NCBI RefSeq assembly: GCF_016881405.1
Contig: NZ_WOFE01000001.1
Span: 620,001-684,000 of the forward strand
Direction of reading: 5' to 3'
Source of the DNA: Deefgea chitinilytica
GTDB taxonomy: Bacteria; Pseudomonadota; Gammaproteobacteria; Burkholderiales; Chitinibacteraceae
DNA length: 64,000 nucleotides
In this document: positions 54,922 to 63,361 of the stretch, piece after piece
How positions within the stretch are numbered: position 1 is the stretch's first letter
Layout of the letters: every line of letters starts with the position of its first letter
Program-made: the position numbers and the translations under genes
The notes under the pieces: model-generated
What the model was told of the DNA's origin: nothing
The model's database searches: none
What the model saw: only the letters and a program-made list of their open reading frames with translations

Positions 54922-55811
54922 TGCTTCCTTTGCCTCCAATGACTGCCATACCCGTCTTTTATTCGGAAAAGATGATTGGCAATGTGGCCAGTTTCTCGCC
55001 TAGTGCAGCAAAGCCGAGGGCCGTTTTAGCTTCATGGCAAGCCTTGGATATTTCAATTTCTATTCATGATATCGAGCCTGCCAGTAATGAATTACTGAAA
55101 CTAGCGCATGATTCAGACTATGTAGACGGTATTTTTGCAGGTACGCGGGTGAATGGGTTTCGGACAAAAGACCCCATACTTGCGGAAAGCTGTCGCTATA
55201 CCGTTGGCGCAATGCTGGCAGCTGCCCATGAGGCACTAAAAAACCAGCAAGTTGCCATTGCTCCCGTATCAGGATTTCACCATGCAGGCTATAGCGATGC
55301 ATTTGGCTATTGCACGTTTAACGGTTTGTTAGTAACCGCCATCGCACTCAAGCAAGCAGGCCTAGTTCACAAAATAGGTATTCTGGACTGTGATGTGCAT
55401 TATGGTGACGGTAGTCAGGCCATTATTGATCGACTTAAGCTTGAGGCTTGGATCGAGCACATCAGCATGGGGGCACGCTGGACTACGCTTCCCGAATATG
55501 CCGAAGGCTTTCTAGCCGATTTGCCCAAGGTAATGCACAGCTTCACCGACTGTACTTTGCTACTGTATCAGGCTGGGGCAGACCCACACATCGATGATCC
55601 ACTAGGCGGCTTTTTAACGAGTGAGCAAATGCAAAGACGAGATCGTATTGTATTTGAATACTGTCGGCGCTTTCAGTTGCCGGTGGCGTGGAATCTCGCA
55701 GGAGGTTATCAAAGAGACGAGTTGGGTTCCATTAGACCAGTACTTGATCTGCACGATCAAACTTTACGCGAATGCGCAGTCGCTTATAATTTGAAGCCGC
55801 TAAGCACTTAA
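54918..55811 (+). CDS. Histone-deacetylase-family zinc deacylase
   Basis: 297 residues with the arginase/deacetylase fold of class II HDAC-like bacterial enzymes. The charge-relay His pair is in SGFHHAGYSDAFGYCTFN (near 120), the zinc ligands are in ILDCDVHYGDGS (near 157-161) and YQAGADPHIDDPLGG (near 220), and the catalytic Tyr is in NLAGGYQRD (near 263). It should remove acetyl or other acyl groups from lysines or polyamines. It is coupled by ATGA to the 151-residue gene. Having a complete sirtuin domain and a complete HDAC in one small operon is unusual. Confidence 0.88.
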   Translation: MMLPLPPMTAIPVFYSEKMIGNVASFSPSAAKPRAVLASWQALDISISIHDIEPASNELLKLAHDSDYVDGIFAGTRVNGFRTKDPILAESCRYTVGAMLAAAHEALKNQQVAIAPVSGFHHAGYSDAFGYCTFNGLLVTAIALKQAGLVHKIGILDCDVHYGDGSQAIIDRLKLEAWIEHISMGARWTTLPEYAEGFLADLPKVMHSFTDCTLLLYQAGADPHIDDPLGGFLTSEQMQRRDRIVFEYCRRFQLPVAWNLAGGYQRDELGSIRPVLDLHDQTLRECAVAYNLKPLST

Positions 55812-55854
55812 CCCCAGCCAGTTCCGTTGCGGCAACTTGGGAGATTTTTCAAAC

Positions 55855-56517
55855 ATGGCGATGACTGATAAAGAATTTGAAAAGATGTTAGATAAACGTC
55901 GTTTTACGACAAACACAAAAGAAATGAATGAGACAGTTATGTCTTTATTACAATCCGCAATATTATTTGTCATCGAGCAAAATAGCGGCAGGCATCTAGG
56001 CATGATCATCGAGCAGATAGATGACACAAGTGCCCAGCAGGATCGTGCAATGGCTTGGGCGAATGCCTACGCAAGTGCAGGCTTAGGACTAAAAGAAGGA
56101 GCTAGCCCTCTATCCCGCAAGGAGAATCCGGACAAATTAGGCACGTTCTTGACCAAAGTGTCGGCAGATGCATTGGCCGAATTTCGAGCTAACGGGTTCG
56201 ACTTAGTAGCAGCCGACAAATTTGCAGCCGACTACCCTAACCCTATGAGTTGGAAAGGATATGTTGCAAAAAAAACTAAACCTAAACCAAAAGAATTCGA
56301 CTGCAAAACTTATGCCTACACAGTAGCCAAGCATTTCCTTGAAAACGGGATCAGCGAAGCCGCCGCCATAAGTGCACTCAAAGCAGCATTTACTCACCAG
56401 CTAGATACGCACTCAAACAAATCAGCTAATGAAAACAAATTTTTGGATGATACTGAAATTTCATCGTCTGTTCGAACATTGCAAGGAGGTTTACCTACTC
56501 TAGGTAAACGGAGGTAA
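55855..56517 (+). CDS. Uncharacterised protein at the right end of the island
   Basis: 220 residues from ATG 55855 with GGGAGA ten bases upstream; an in-frame TTG at 55837 is less likely. The product is soluble and helical, with KTKPKPKEFDCKTYAYTVAK in the middle and a low-complexity C-terminus. No family is recognised. It lies 43 bp after the HDAC gene and is followed by a strong terminator, so it may be the last gene of the WYL-Sir2/HDAC operon. Confidence 0.55.
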   Translation: MAMTDKEFEKMLDKRRFTTNTKEMNETVMSLLQSAILFVIEQNSGRHLGMIIEQIDDTSAQQDRAMAWANAYASAGLGLKEGASPLSRKENPDKLGTFLTKVSADALAEFRANGFDLVAADKFAADYPNPMSWKGYVAKKTKPKPKEFDCKTYAYTVAKHFLENGISEAAAISALKAAFTHQLDTHSNKSANENKFLDDTEISSSVRTLQGGLPTLGKRR

Positions 56518-56656
56518 TTTGGCAGGCTACGTAAGCTACAACTTAGCGGTTCAAATTGCGAATCTTCTCAATCAGAATTCACAGTAAATTAGATTGTCAA
56601 GTCGGGTCTTTTGAGTAGTTTAAAGTTGGTGCTATTTGAAAGTATCCACGACTGCT

Positions 56657-56695
56657 AAGGCCGCGAACGTTCAGGTTGTGGCCTTTTGTTTTTTT
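56657..56695 (+). terminator. Rho-independent terminator at the right end of the island
   Basis: AAGGCCGCGAAC and GGTTGTGGCCTT form a 12-position stem with a GTTCA loop (two G-T pairs, one mismatch), followed by TTTTGTTTTTTT. It ends the rightmost plus-strand operon of the island. Confidence 0.85.
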
Positions 56696-56750
56696 AGCGA
56701 TGGGAAAAACGGGCAGACCCCAGCGTCAGACCGCCTCGAGTGCAAGAAAC

Positions 56751-56764
56751 ATTTCAAGTCCACA
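56751..56764 (-). repeat. Subterminal repeat at the right island end
   Basis: On the minus strand it reads TGTGGACTTGAAAT, matching TGTGGACATGAAAT at 20840-20853 near the left end in inverted orientation. The distances from the ends differ (58 and 19 bases). Confidence 0.6.
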
Positions 56765-56807
56765 ATAAGTCATATACCAAATAACTTGTACGTACAGTTT
56801 TACTGAT

Positions 56808-56822
56808 AATAACTTGCGAGTA
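56808..56822 (-). repeat. Right terminal inverted repeat of the island
   Basis: On the minus strand it reads TACTCGCAAGTTATT, pairing with the left end repeat at 20821-20835. It directly abuts the 6-base stretch CCAGCT and the interrupted host gene. The 305-bp stretch 56518-56822 otherwise holds only the terminator and the subterminal repeat. Confidence 0.85.
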
Positions 56823-57213
56823 CCAGCTCATGGGTTACGATCATTTTAAGAAATTCGGGTGGCGTTTCTCTAAATAAACTCGCGATCCGAATTTCGTTTT
56901 TGCTTTTTAACTTGCCGCCTTGCACACGTGAAATTTGGGTGTGTGTACCTAGTGCGTGTTGAATGACTTTGATTTTGCTATCAAACGCAACTTTAGCTAG
57001 CGCTTGTGAGTTTCTGAAATAATCTTGTTTGATTTCCATGACATAGTCGTACAAAGCTTTGTCCGTTTGCACAGTGTGGCGCAGCGGATAGCGCTCTGCA
57101 AGTAGAGTTCCGAGCTCATTGCGCTCGATTAATTGAAGTACTTTGGCTTGAATATGTTCAGGATAGGCGCTGAGATATTTAAGTACGGGCGTCGGATTGG
57201 CTTTTGCATTCAT
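56823..57213 (-). pseudogene. N-terminal half of the host YgjP-like metallopeptidase gene
   Basis: The minus-strand frame starts at ATG 57213 and codes for 130 residues of a YgjP-like protein (blocks LKYLSAYPEHIQ, FDSKIKVIQHALGTHT, LKSKNEIRIASLF, FLKMIVTHEL). It then runs into seven unrelated island-coded residues and a stop near 56800. The break falls directly after HEL of HELAH, so the second zinc His and the whole C-terminus are lost. The remaining half is at 20687-20814. The full-length relative at 42867-43361 shows what is missing. Confidence 0.92.
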
Positions 57214-57240
57214 GGTGTGATTATACTGAAGGCGCTTTTT

Positions 57241-57269
57241 TTGCGGTGTATCTTTGTGTTCAGTGTAAA
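57241..57269 (+). promoter_or_regulatory. Possible promoter of the rpfE-like/recJ genes
   Basis: TTGCGG and TGTAAA with a 17-bp spacer lie 10 bp before the start of the RpfE-like gene, in the short gap divergent from the split YgjP gene. The closeness to the ATG would imply a very short leader. Confidence 0.35.
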
Positions 57270-57278
57270 ATCAGCCGC

Positions 57279-58265
57279 ATGAACTATGAACTGATTATCC
57301 CCGATTCGCTATGGCGTGATGAAGAACTACGCAGCCATATCAATAAAGATTTAGCTTTGCCGGCTTTGGCGCGCCTTTACGGCAAAGGTCGGCGCAACGT
57401 ATCTACACCGACTCATCTGACTGATTTGATCGCCAAGCGATTGGGCTTGTCGTCTGATGCCGTCGCACCACTGACTTTGTCGATGGACTGTCCGCATGCC
57501 GCAGCAGGCTTTTGGTTGCGCGCCGACCCCGTGCATTTACGGATTGATCGTGATCGGCTCACGGTATTGGGTGTGCCATTTTTTCAAATAAGCCAACAGG
57601 AAGCGGATACTTTTGTCGCGGCGCTCAACACTTTATTCGCTGAAGATCGCTTTACCTTTATCGCCGCCACGCCAACACGGTGGTATTTACGACTACCAGC
57701 GGACCCCCGATTGAATTTTACTGCGCTTGATGTTGCATTGGGCGGCAATATGCATGATTACTTACCGCAAGGCGAGAGTGCGCTCAAGTTTCATGCGGTG
57801 ATCAATGAAATTCAGATGGCCTTGTATGGTCATACTGTGAATGATGAGCGTGACGCGCTAGGTTTACCGATGATTAATAGCGTTTGGTTGTGGGGCGGCG
57901 GTGTTTTTGATCCTACAATGCCGATTGCGCCGTCAAACGTAGCTATTTTTGGTGGAAATGAAATCGTACAGGCGATGGCTGGTCGTGCTTGGCAGCCCGC
58001 ATTGAATCGTGCCGCTGATCTGCCAAATCAAGATGCGATTGTGGTGCTTGATCAGCTTAGTTTTGATGCGATCTATGGCAATGCTTATGAGTGGCGCGCG
58101 CAGTGGGTGCAACTGGAGCAGAACTGGTTCGCACCGCTGTTGGCGATGCTCAAGGCTGGGCAGGTGACTCAGCTCACATTGACCTTTCCTAGCTCTGCCT
58201 CTCAAGTTAAAGTCACTCGGCGTGATTTATATCGTTTTTGGCAATCTGCGGCTTTGCCATTTTAA
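57279..58265 (+). CDS. RpfE-like conserved protein (COG4255-type)
   Basis: 328 residues from ATG 57279; the open frame extends upstream but the true N-terminus MNYELIIPDSLWRDEE is clear. Conserved blocks such as TPTRWYLRLP, LNEIQM-like VINEIQMALYGH and NSVWLWGGG are typical of the family, which is often misnamed phosphoglycerate mutase. In xanthomonads the related rpfE gene also lies next to recJ, which supports the call. The function is unknown. It lies directly before recJ, probably in one transcript. Confidence 0.65.
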   Translation: MNYELIIPDSLWRDEELRSHINKDLALPALARLYGKGRRNVSTPTHLTDLIAKRLGLSSDAVAPLTLSMDCPHAAAGFWLRADPVHLRIDRDRLTVLGVPFFQISQQEADTFVAALNTLFAEDRFTFIAATPTRWYLRLPADPRLNFTALDVALGGNMHDYLPQGESALKFHAVINEIQMALYGHTVNDERDALGLPMINSVWLWGGGVFDPTMPIAPSNVAIFGGNEIVQAMAGRAWQPALNRAADLPNQDAIVVLDQLSFDAIYGNAYEWRAQWVQLEQNWFAPLLAMLKAGQVTQLTLTFPSSASQVKVTRRDLYRFWQSAALPF

Positions 58266-58278
58266 TGTGAAGGTTCAA

Positions 58279-59970
58279 GTGCTTACTATTCGCTCTCGCC
58301 AGGTTCCTGTTGAACTCGAAATTGCGCTGCGTGGTGCAGGTTTTTCTCAATTGCATGCCAAATTGTACGCCGCGCGTGGGATTGCCTCTGCTAAAGAATT
58401 AGAGCATGAGCTGAAAAACTTACTACCGTTTAGTCTGTTAAAAAACGCGGCCGAGATGGGCGCGCGTTTGGCTGATGCCATCACGGCAGGTCAGCGGATG
58501 TTGATTGTTGGTGATTACGATTGTGATGGTGCCACAGCGACTACACTGGGGATGAAGGGTTTGGCGGCCTTTGGCGCGAAAATCGACTTTATCGTACCGA
58601 ATCGTTTTGAATACGGTTACGGTTTAACGCCAGAGATTGTTGCGCTCGCAGCAGAGCGCCAGCCCGATATTATTATTACGGTTGATAATGGGATTGCCAG
58701 CCATGCTGGCGTTGAGGCTGCTCGTAAGTTGGGAATCGAGGTTTTAATTACCGATCACCATCTGCCAGCGGATACCTTACCAAATGCTTTAATCGTCAAC
58801 CCCAATCAGCCCGATTGTGAATTTCCGAGTAAAAATTTGGCTGGCGTTGGCGTGATGTTTTACGTCCTGATGGCGCTTCGAGCTGAACTGAGATCGCGTG
58901 GCGCGTTTGCAGAAAAGTCAGAACCAAATTTAGCGCAATGGCTTGATATTGTGGCTTTGGGTACGGTTGCGGATGTGGTCAAGCTTGATGCAAATAACCG
59001 GATTTTAGTTGAGCAGGGCTTGAAGCGAATGCGTTCCGGTCGAGCCTGCCCCGGCATTATGGCGCTGTTTAGCGCCGCTGGCCGCTACTATGGCCGCGCG
59101 AGCTGTTTTGACTTGGGGTTTGCCTTGGGGCCGCGCCTGAATGCGGCGGGGCGACTCGATGATATGAGCTTTGGCATTAATACGCTATTGGCTGCGACAG
59201 AAGAGGCTGCATTACCGCTGGCCAAAGAGTTAGATCAGCTCAATCGTGCGCGTCGCGAAATTGAACATGGCATGCGTGAAGAAGCCGAACTCGCTTTGGC
59301 CTCGGTTGCCGTTGAAGATAGCTATAGCATTTGTCTCTACAATACCGAATGGCATCAGGGCGTCGTTGGAATTGTTGCTTCACGAATGAAAGACCGCTTT
59401 AATCGGCCGACGATTGTGTTTGCCGATGGCAACGAGGGTGAAATTAAAGGTTCGGGCCGCTCAATTGCTGGCTTGCATTTGCGCGATGCGCTGGATTTGG
59501 TGTCGAAGCGCTTTCCGCATTTAATTCGTAAATTTGGTGGTCATGCGATGGCGGCGGGCTTGTCGCTGCATGTGAATGACTTTGTCGAGTTTAAGTCGGC
59601 ATTTGAAACAGTGTGTCGAGAGTTGCTTGATGAGTCTGCGTTAACACGTGTGATAGAAACCGACGGCGAATTACCCGAAGACGCGTTTGTGCTAGAAACT
59701 GCAGAAGCTCTTGATAAACAAGTTTGGGGGCAAGGCTTTCCTGCTCCGGTGTTTCAGGGGGTTTTTCGCGTTGTGGAGCAGCGGATTGTGGGGGAAAAGC
59801 ATAGCAAGTTAAAACTGGCAACCAAGCAGGGTATTGTCGTAGAGGCAATGAAATTTAATTGGTGTGAGCCTATACCTAGAGACTGCTTGGCGGTTTATAA
59901 AGTAAGTGTCAATGAGTTTCGTGGCGAAAGAATGTTGCAATTACAATTAGATCATTCTGAAGCAGCTTGA
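58279..59970 (+). CDS. recJ: Single-stranded-DNA-specific exonuclease RecJ
   Basis: 5'-3' exonuclease of the RecF recombination and mismatch repair pathways, a member of the DHH phosphoesterase family. LIVGDYDCDGATATTLG and VLITDHHLPADTLPNALIVN carry the metal-binding aspartates and histidines, RLNAAGRLDDM the DHHA1-side motif, and GGHAMAAGLSL the C-terminal DHHA1 domain. Start codons here are all GTG: GTG 58279 has AAGG six bases upstream and is preferred; GTG 58267 is the alternative. Full-length by comparison with the family. Confidence 0.95.
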   Translation: MLTIRSRQVPVELEIALRGAGFSQLHAKLYAARGIASAKELEHELKNLLPFSLLKNAAEMGARLADAITAGQRMLIVGDYDCDGATATTLGMKGLAAFGAKIDFIVPNRFEYGYGLTPEIVALAAERQPDIIITVDNGIASHAGVEAARKLGIEVLITDHHLPADTLPNALIVNPNQPDCEFPSKNLAGVGVMFYVLMALRAELRSRGAFAEKSEPNLAQWLDIVALGTVADVVKLDANNRILVEQGLKRMRSGRACPGIMALFSAAGRYYGRASCFDLGFALGPRLNAAGRLDDMSFGINTLLAATEEAALPLAKELDQLNRARREIEHGMREEAELALASVAVEDSYSICLYNTEWHQGVVGIVASRMKDRFNRPTIVFADGNEGEIKGSGRSIAGLHLRDALDLVSKRFPHLIRKFGGHAMAAGLSLHVNDFVEFKSAFETVCRELLDESALTRVIETDGELPEDAFVLETAEALDKQVWGQGFPAPVFQGVFRVVEQRIVGEKHSKLKLATKQGIVVEAMKFNWCEPIPRDCLAVYKVSVNEFRGERMLQLQLDHSEAA

Positions 59971-59992
59971 ATGTAGTCTGGCGAGGATTTCC

Positions 59993-61237
59993 ATGAAAGT
60001 CATCGGGTCAATTTTTTTGCTATTGAGTGCTACCGCGCAAGCTGGATTCTTAATATCCAGTAGTGACGCTGAAAAGCGTGAGCAACTCGCTTGTCGTCCT
60101 TCGATGATTTTGGGCATGATGGAGTGTGAATCATTGCCCACGCCAGCTCAGCCTAAAGGGAATGACCCAGCCATTCGGCCAGCTGAATTTGTGCCGAACT
60201 CGGGTGTGGATATGGGCGCCAAAATCGACTCTACACCCATTCAACCATTTTTAGATCCCGTGCCGGCACGGGCAAAAACGGGGCCATTTACGATTGCGTG
60301 GAATATTGGCTTTGGCGACGCAGGCCTGTGGTGGGAGCTCTGGGACAATAATCAATTGCGTTATCGTGGCAAGGATTTCGTTCCTCGTCGCTTAAACGGC
60401 AAGGTCGATCCAGTGAAGCAATTGACTGCTAGGGGCGACCATACTACTGCTGAAACAGTGATTGAAGCAGTGCAAGGCGGTGAATTTACCATTGCACAGA
60501 TTGAGCCAGGTTTGCACAAATGGGTTGTGCGTTTGTGTAATGGTACTTTAGAGCAGCCAAAATGCAGTGAGTCTAGCGCGGAAACTTGGGTTGATCTGGG
60601 GCCTGTCGATGCAAATCAAGCGAAGGTCGAGCGGCCGGATATTCCCGTGTTGGCGTGGACTCCGCCCGTGACCACCGAAGGGCTTGCGTTGATACGCTGG
60701 AATATTTATTGGGGCAATACCGGTAAAGTTTGGGAAGTATTAAATCATGGCAAAGCAATATATCGCTCGGCCAAATTTACCGATGAAACCGAGAAAAGCC
60801 AAGAAGGGCAAGTTGAGTTACCGCTGCTGAATGGTACGCATCAATTGTCGGTTCGTCTGTGCGCGGAAACCTTGTGCAGTGAATCTGACAAGGTCACCGT
60901 AGAAGCTATGCTTGGTCCGGAGATCGCGCCGGCTGCACCGCTGGTGCAAGTTCATACCGCAAATGATCCTGAATTGGGCGTGGGCTTACCGATGGGGAAA
61001 GTGTTGCTCAGTTGGCAAACTACAGCGCCATCGGTTGCACCTGATCGTTGGTTGTTGATTGATGTGAATAAACGGCAAGTGATTTTAAGTCAAAAAATTA
61101 CTCGTGCATGCAGTGCTGGCGTTTGGTGTGGTAGTTGGCAAGGCGTACCTGCTACACGTCCGGCAAATTGGCAGGTTAAACTGTGCCGAGCCAAACAGTG
61201 TGTGGATAGTGAGATGTTTGAAGTTCCGACTGAGTAA
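59993..61237 (+). CDS. Exported protein with repeated chitinase-A-type Ig-like domains
   Basis: 414 residues with a signal peptide (MKVIGSIFLLLSATAQA). The mature part has two clear and one weak copy of a domain like the N-terminal ChitinaseA_N module: FTIAWNIGFGDAGLWWEL to VVRLCNGTLEQPKCSE (about 95-200), LIRWNIYWGNTGKVWEVL to LSVRLCAETLCSES (about 225-305) and a divergent third ending WQVKLCRAKQCVDSEMFE. Each copy ends with LC...C, suggesting one disulphide per domain. No catalytic domain is attached, so it is probably a chitin- or carbohydrate-binding exported factor. It follows recJ after 22 bp with its own ribosome site. Confidence 0.7.
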   Translation: MKVIGSIFLLLSATAQAGFLISSSDAEKREQLACRPSMILGMMECESLPTPAQPKGNDPAIRPAEFVPNSGVDMGAKIDSTPIQPFLDPVPARAKTGPFTIAWNIGFGDAGLWWELWDNNQLRYRGKDFVPRRLNGKVDPVKQLTARGDHTTAETVIEAVQGGEFTIAQIEPGLHKWVVRLCNGTLEQPKCSESSAETWVDLGPVDANQAKVERPDIPVLAWTPPVTTEGLALIRWNIYWGNTGKVWEVLNHGKAIYRSAKFTDETEKSQEGQVELPLLNGTHQLSVRLCAETLCSESDKVTVEAMLGPEIAPAAPLVQVHTANDPELGVGLPMGKVLLSWQTTAPSVAPDRWLLIDVNKRQVILSQKITRACSAGVWCGSWQGVPATRPANWQVKLCRAKQCVDSEMFEVPTE

Positions 61238-61265
61238 TCAGTCAACGATAGAAACTTTCCAATAA

Positions 61266-61991
61266 CTACCCGATTGAAATGAGCAGACCTTGTTCAAGAA
61301 TCAAGTTGAGCGCAAACGCAGGGTTAAATTCCGCATCGTATTGTGCAACTTGATCGATTGCGCTCATCAGCTTGTCCCCATTTTGTAAGACCGCCAAAAA
61401 GCAATAATCCGCGGCACTGATTCTCAGGTATTGATCCCGCCAGATGGCGGCGTACTCTGGCTGATTTAAATCATCCGGCGCTGCCCCACCTTGCTGCATT
61501 TCTAAAATGCTCACAATCGGGTAAGGGGATTGCAGTAGCGTTAGCGCAGGGTGTAATTCAAAGCGCAGACTTGCAAGCTGTGTGGCCTGTTCAGCAAGTT
61601 GTTGTGCTGTATAGCTAGTTTTGTCTGGGGCATAGTGCGCGTGATGAATTGCCCAATCTAACCGTGCGACATCGCTTAGATAGGGGTAGGCTGCCACATG
61701 AGGAAATTGATGGATAAATTCTGGAAAATCAGCGCCTGCCGCATGTAAATTGCTTTGGCTTAACGGGCTTTGCTGCACATAAATCAATGCCATCGCATCA
61801 AAAAATTCACTTCCTAGTAACTTATCAATAGAAGGGTAAGCAATCCGTAGCGCATTGATTCGATTGAGCTGAATATTGTTGCGGTAAATATCGAAGTTAC
61901 TTTGGCTGTCATCGCTGAGCGATGGATTAGTTTGCTCGGCTTGATCGAGTGCCGCTGCAAATTGCGCAATAAGTTGTGAGTAAGTGGTCAT
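61266..61991 (-). CDS. bufC: BufC/HvfC-type DUF2063 protein
   Basis: 241 residues from ATG 61991, which overlaps the upstream bufB stop (ATGA). The N-terminal DUF2063 domain (TTYSQLIAQFAAALDQAEQT, YRNNIQLNRINALRIAYPSI) is the partner domain that binds the MNIO enzyme and recruits the precursor peptide. The C-terminal part is all-helical and poorly conserved. It is the last gene of the buf operon. Confidence 0.85.
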   Translation of the reverse strand: MTTYSQLIAQFAAALDQAEQTNPSLSDDSQSNFDIYRNNIQLNRINALRIAYPSIDKLLGSEFFDAMALIYVQQSPLSQSNLHAAGADFPEFIHQFPHVAAYPYLSDVARLDWAIHHAHYAPDKTSYTAQQLAEQATQLASLRFELHPALTLLQSPYPIVSILEMQQGGAAPDDLNQPEYAAIWRDQYLRISAADYCFLAVLQNGDKLMSAIDQVAQYDAEFNPAFALNLILEQGLLISIG

Positions 61992-62872
61992 GACAGACTC
62001 TGCTTCCATTGATCTTCACAGCGTGCTTTGAGGGCAGCGTACTCTTGTAAGAAGTGACTCAATTCAGGGATGTTTTGATCGCGCTCCAGCAGTACAGGAA
62101 TCGGCCCCGTTTGTGCCAATACCGAGTCTAATATTTGCCAGACTGCTTCTACTGGCGCCGCGCCATGGGTATCGATTGCTACGCCATCAAAGACTTCAAA
62201 TCCAGCAATGTGAATCTCTCCGACGGCATGAAGGGGCAACTGCGAAATCTCGTGCATCGCATTTGTGCCAAGATTGATTTGACTCACATAAAAATTATTA
62301 ACGTCTAGCAGTAATCCACACCCAGTTTGAGCTACAAGCTCAGCTAGAATTTCGCTTTCTAAATATTGCTCATCTTTAAATTGAATATAGCTAGATACAT
62401 TTTCGATCAAGATGGGCCTTTGTAGCTGATCCTGTACGATTTGAATCCGCTCAGCCAGTAGCGCAATTGCGCCTTCGACGCGTGGAACTGGCAGTAAATC
62501 GGCATAAACCCTGCCATTGAAGCGATTCCATGATAGATGCTCTGAAATTGCATGTGGTTTAATCCGCGCTACCAGTGTTTTTAGCGCCGCTAAATGTGCC
62601 GCATCGAGCTGATCTGGGCTACCTAAACCCATGCCAACGCCATGCAGACTAATCGGATAGTCTTGGCGAATTTTCTCTAAATTAGCGATTGCTGCACCGC
62701 CACCAAAGTAATTCTCGCTGTGAACTTCCCACCAAGCGACATCGGGCTGTTCGGATAACACCTGCTGAATGTGGGGGCTGCGTAAACCAAGACCAGCAGT
62801 AGGGGGGAGTGTGGTGAGCATAAACCGTATTTTCAGTGGAATCGGCACAGCAGGCTGTGCCGATGGGAACAT
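61988..62872 (-). CDS. bufB: BufB/HvfB-type MNIO family enzyme (DUF692)
   Basis: 294 residues from ATG 62872, which shares its first base with the bufA stop (TAATG). The TIM-barrel fold binds two or three iron ions; GLGLRSPHIQQVL, WWEVHSENYFGGG, SLHGVGMGLG, ISEHLSWNRF, LIENVSSYI and LLLDVNNFYVSQINLG carry the usual His, Asp and Glu ligands. Family enzymes modify cysteines of the precursor into oxazolone or thiooxazole groups. An internal ATG at 62821 would remove 17 residues and is less likely given the coupling. Confidence 0.9.
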   Translation of the reverse strand: MFPSAQPAVPIPLKIRFMLTTLPPTAGLGLRSPHIQQVLSEQPDVAWWEVHSENYFGGGAAIANLEKIRQDYPISLHGVGMGLGSPDQLDAAHLAALKTLVARIKPHAISEHLSWNRFNGRVYADLLPVPRVEGAIALLAERIQIVQDQLQRPILIENVSSYIQFKDEQYLESEILAELVAQTGCGLLLDVNNFYVSQINLGTNAMHEISQLPLHAVGEIHIAGFEVFDGVAIDTHGAAPVEAVWQILDSVLAQTGPIPVLLERDQNIPELSHFLQEYAALKARCEDQWKQSLS

Positions 62873-63120
62873 TACATCGCTTTTAACGTGCCTTTCATTT
62901 CGATACATGTGCCCTTGGCAACATATTTCCATTCTTTAGGATCGTTATCTTTTTTGGCTTGCCCTGCGCAAGAATGCCGATTGGCAGCGCAGTCGTTGGC
63001 GCTGGCTTTAGCGATGCCGTAGCATTTTTCTTTAGCGGCATCTGCTGCCAGCGCTGGTTGTGCAGCGGTAGCTAAAACAGCGGCGATCGCAGAGGCTAGC
63101 ATGATTGATTTATTGCTCAT
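62872..63120 (-). CDS. bufA: BufA1-type bufferin precursor (DUF2282)
   Basis: 82 residues from ATG 63120 with a GGAGAA ribosome site; the open frame extends further upstream without signal. A signal peptide ends at AQPALA. The mature peptide has four cysteines, EKCYGIAKASANDCA, SCAGQAK and GTCIEMKG, in the pattern of bufferins, exported ribosomal peptides that bind copper and protect against metal stress. It is followed by its modifying enzyme and partner, all overlapping by a base or a few. Confidence 0.88.
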   Translation of the reverse strand: MSNKSIMLASAIAAVLATAAQPALAADAAKEKCYGIAKASANDCAANRHSCAGQAKKDNDPKEWKYVAKGTCIEMKGTLKAM

Positions 63121-63258
63121 TGTTGTTCTCCAGTGGGGGTGAATTTTATAAAGCAAAAGTGGGCTTGTGTTGTTATCTCGTTTTGTCATTCGGCTTTTGT
63201 GAGCACGACTCGACATTAGCATAGTCGTGCTCTGCTCATAGTTATTACACAGTTCGGA

Positions 63259-63297
63259 TAAAAAAATACCCAAATCCATCAAAAAAGATTCGGGTAT
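63259..63297 (-). terminator. Rho-independent terminator after serB
   Basis: On the minus strand ATACCCGAATC and GATTTGGGTAT form a stem with a T-rich loop, followed by a run of seven T (63260-63266). It separates serB from the buf operon. Confidence 0.8.
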
Positions 63298-63361
63298 AAG
63301 TTTTTTGCTGGGTATTGATTTTTAATTTAATCAAATAAAAGCTTGCAGGGTAATACCTGGC

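Noticed and set aside
54644..54949. 101-residue minus-strand frame opposite the 151-residue gene
   Set aside because: It is a shadow of the plus-strand gene, which is supported by a ribosome site and by the ATGA coupling to the HDAC gene.
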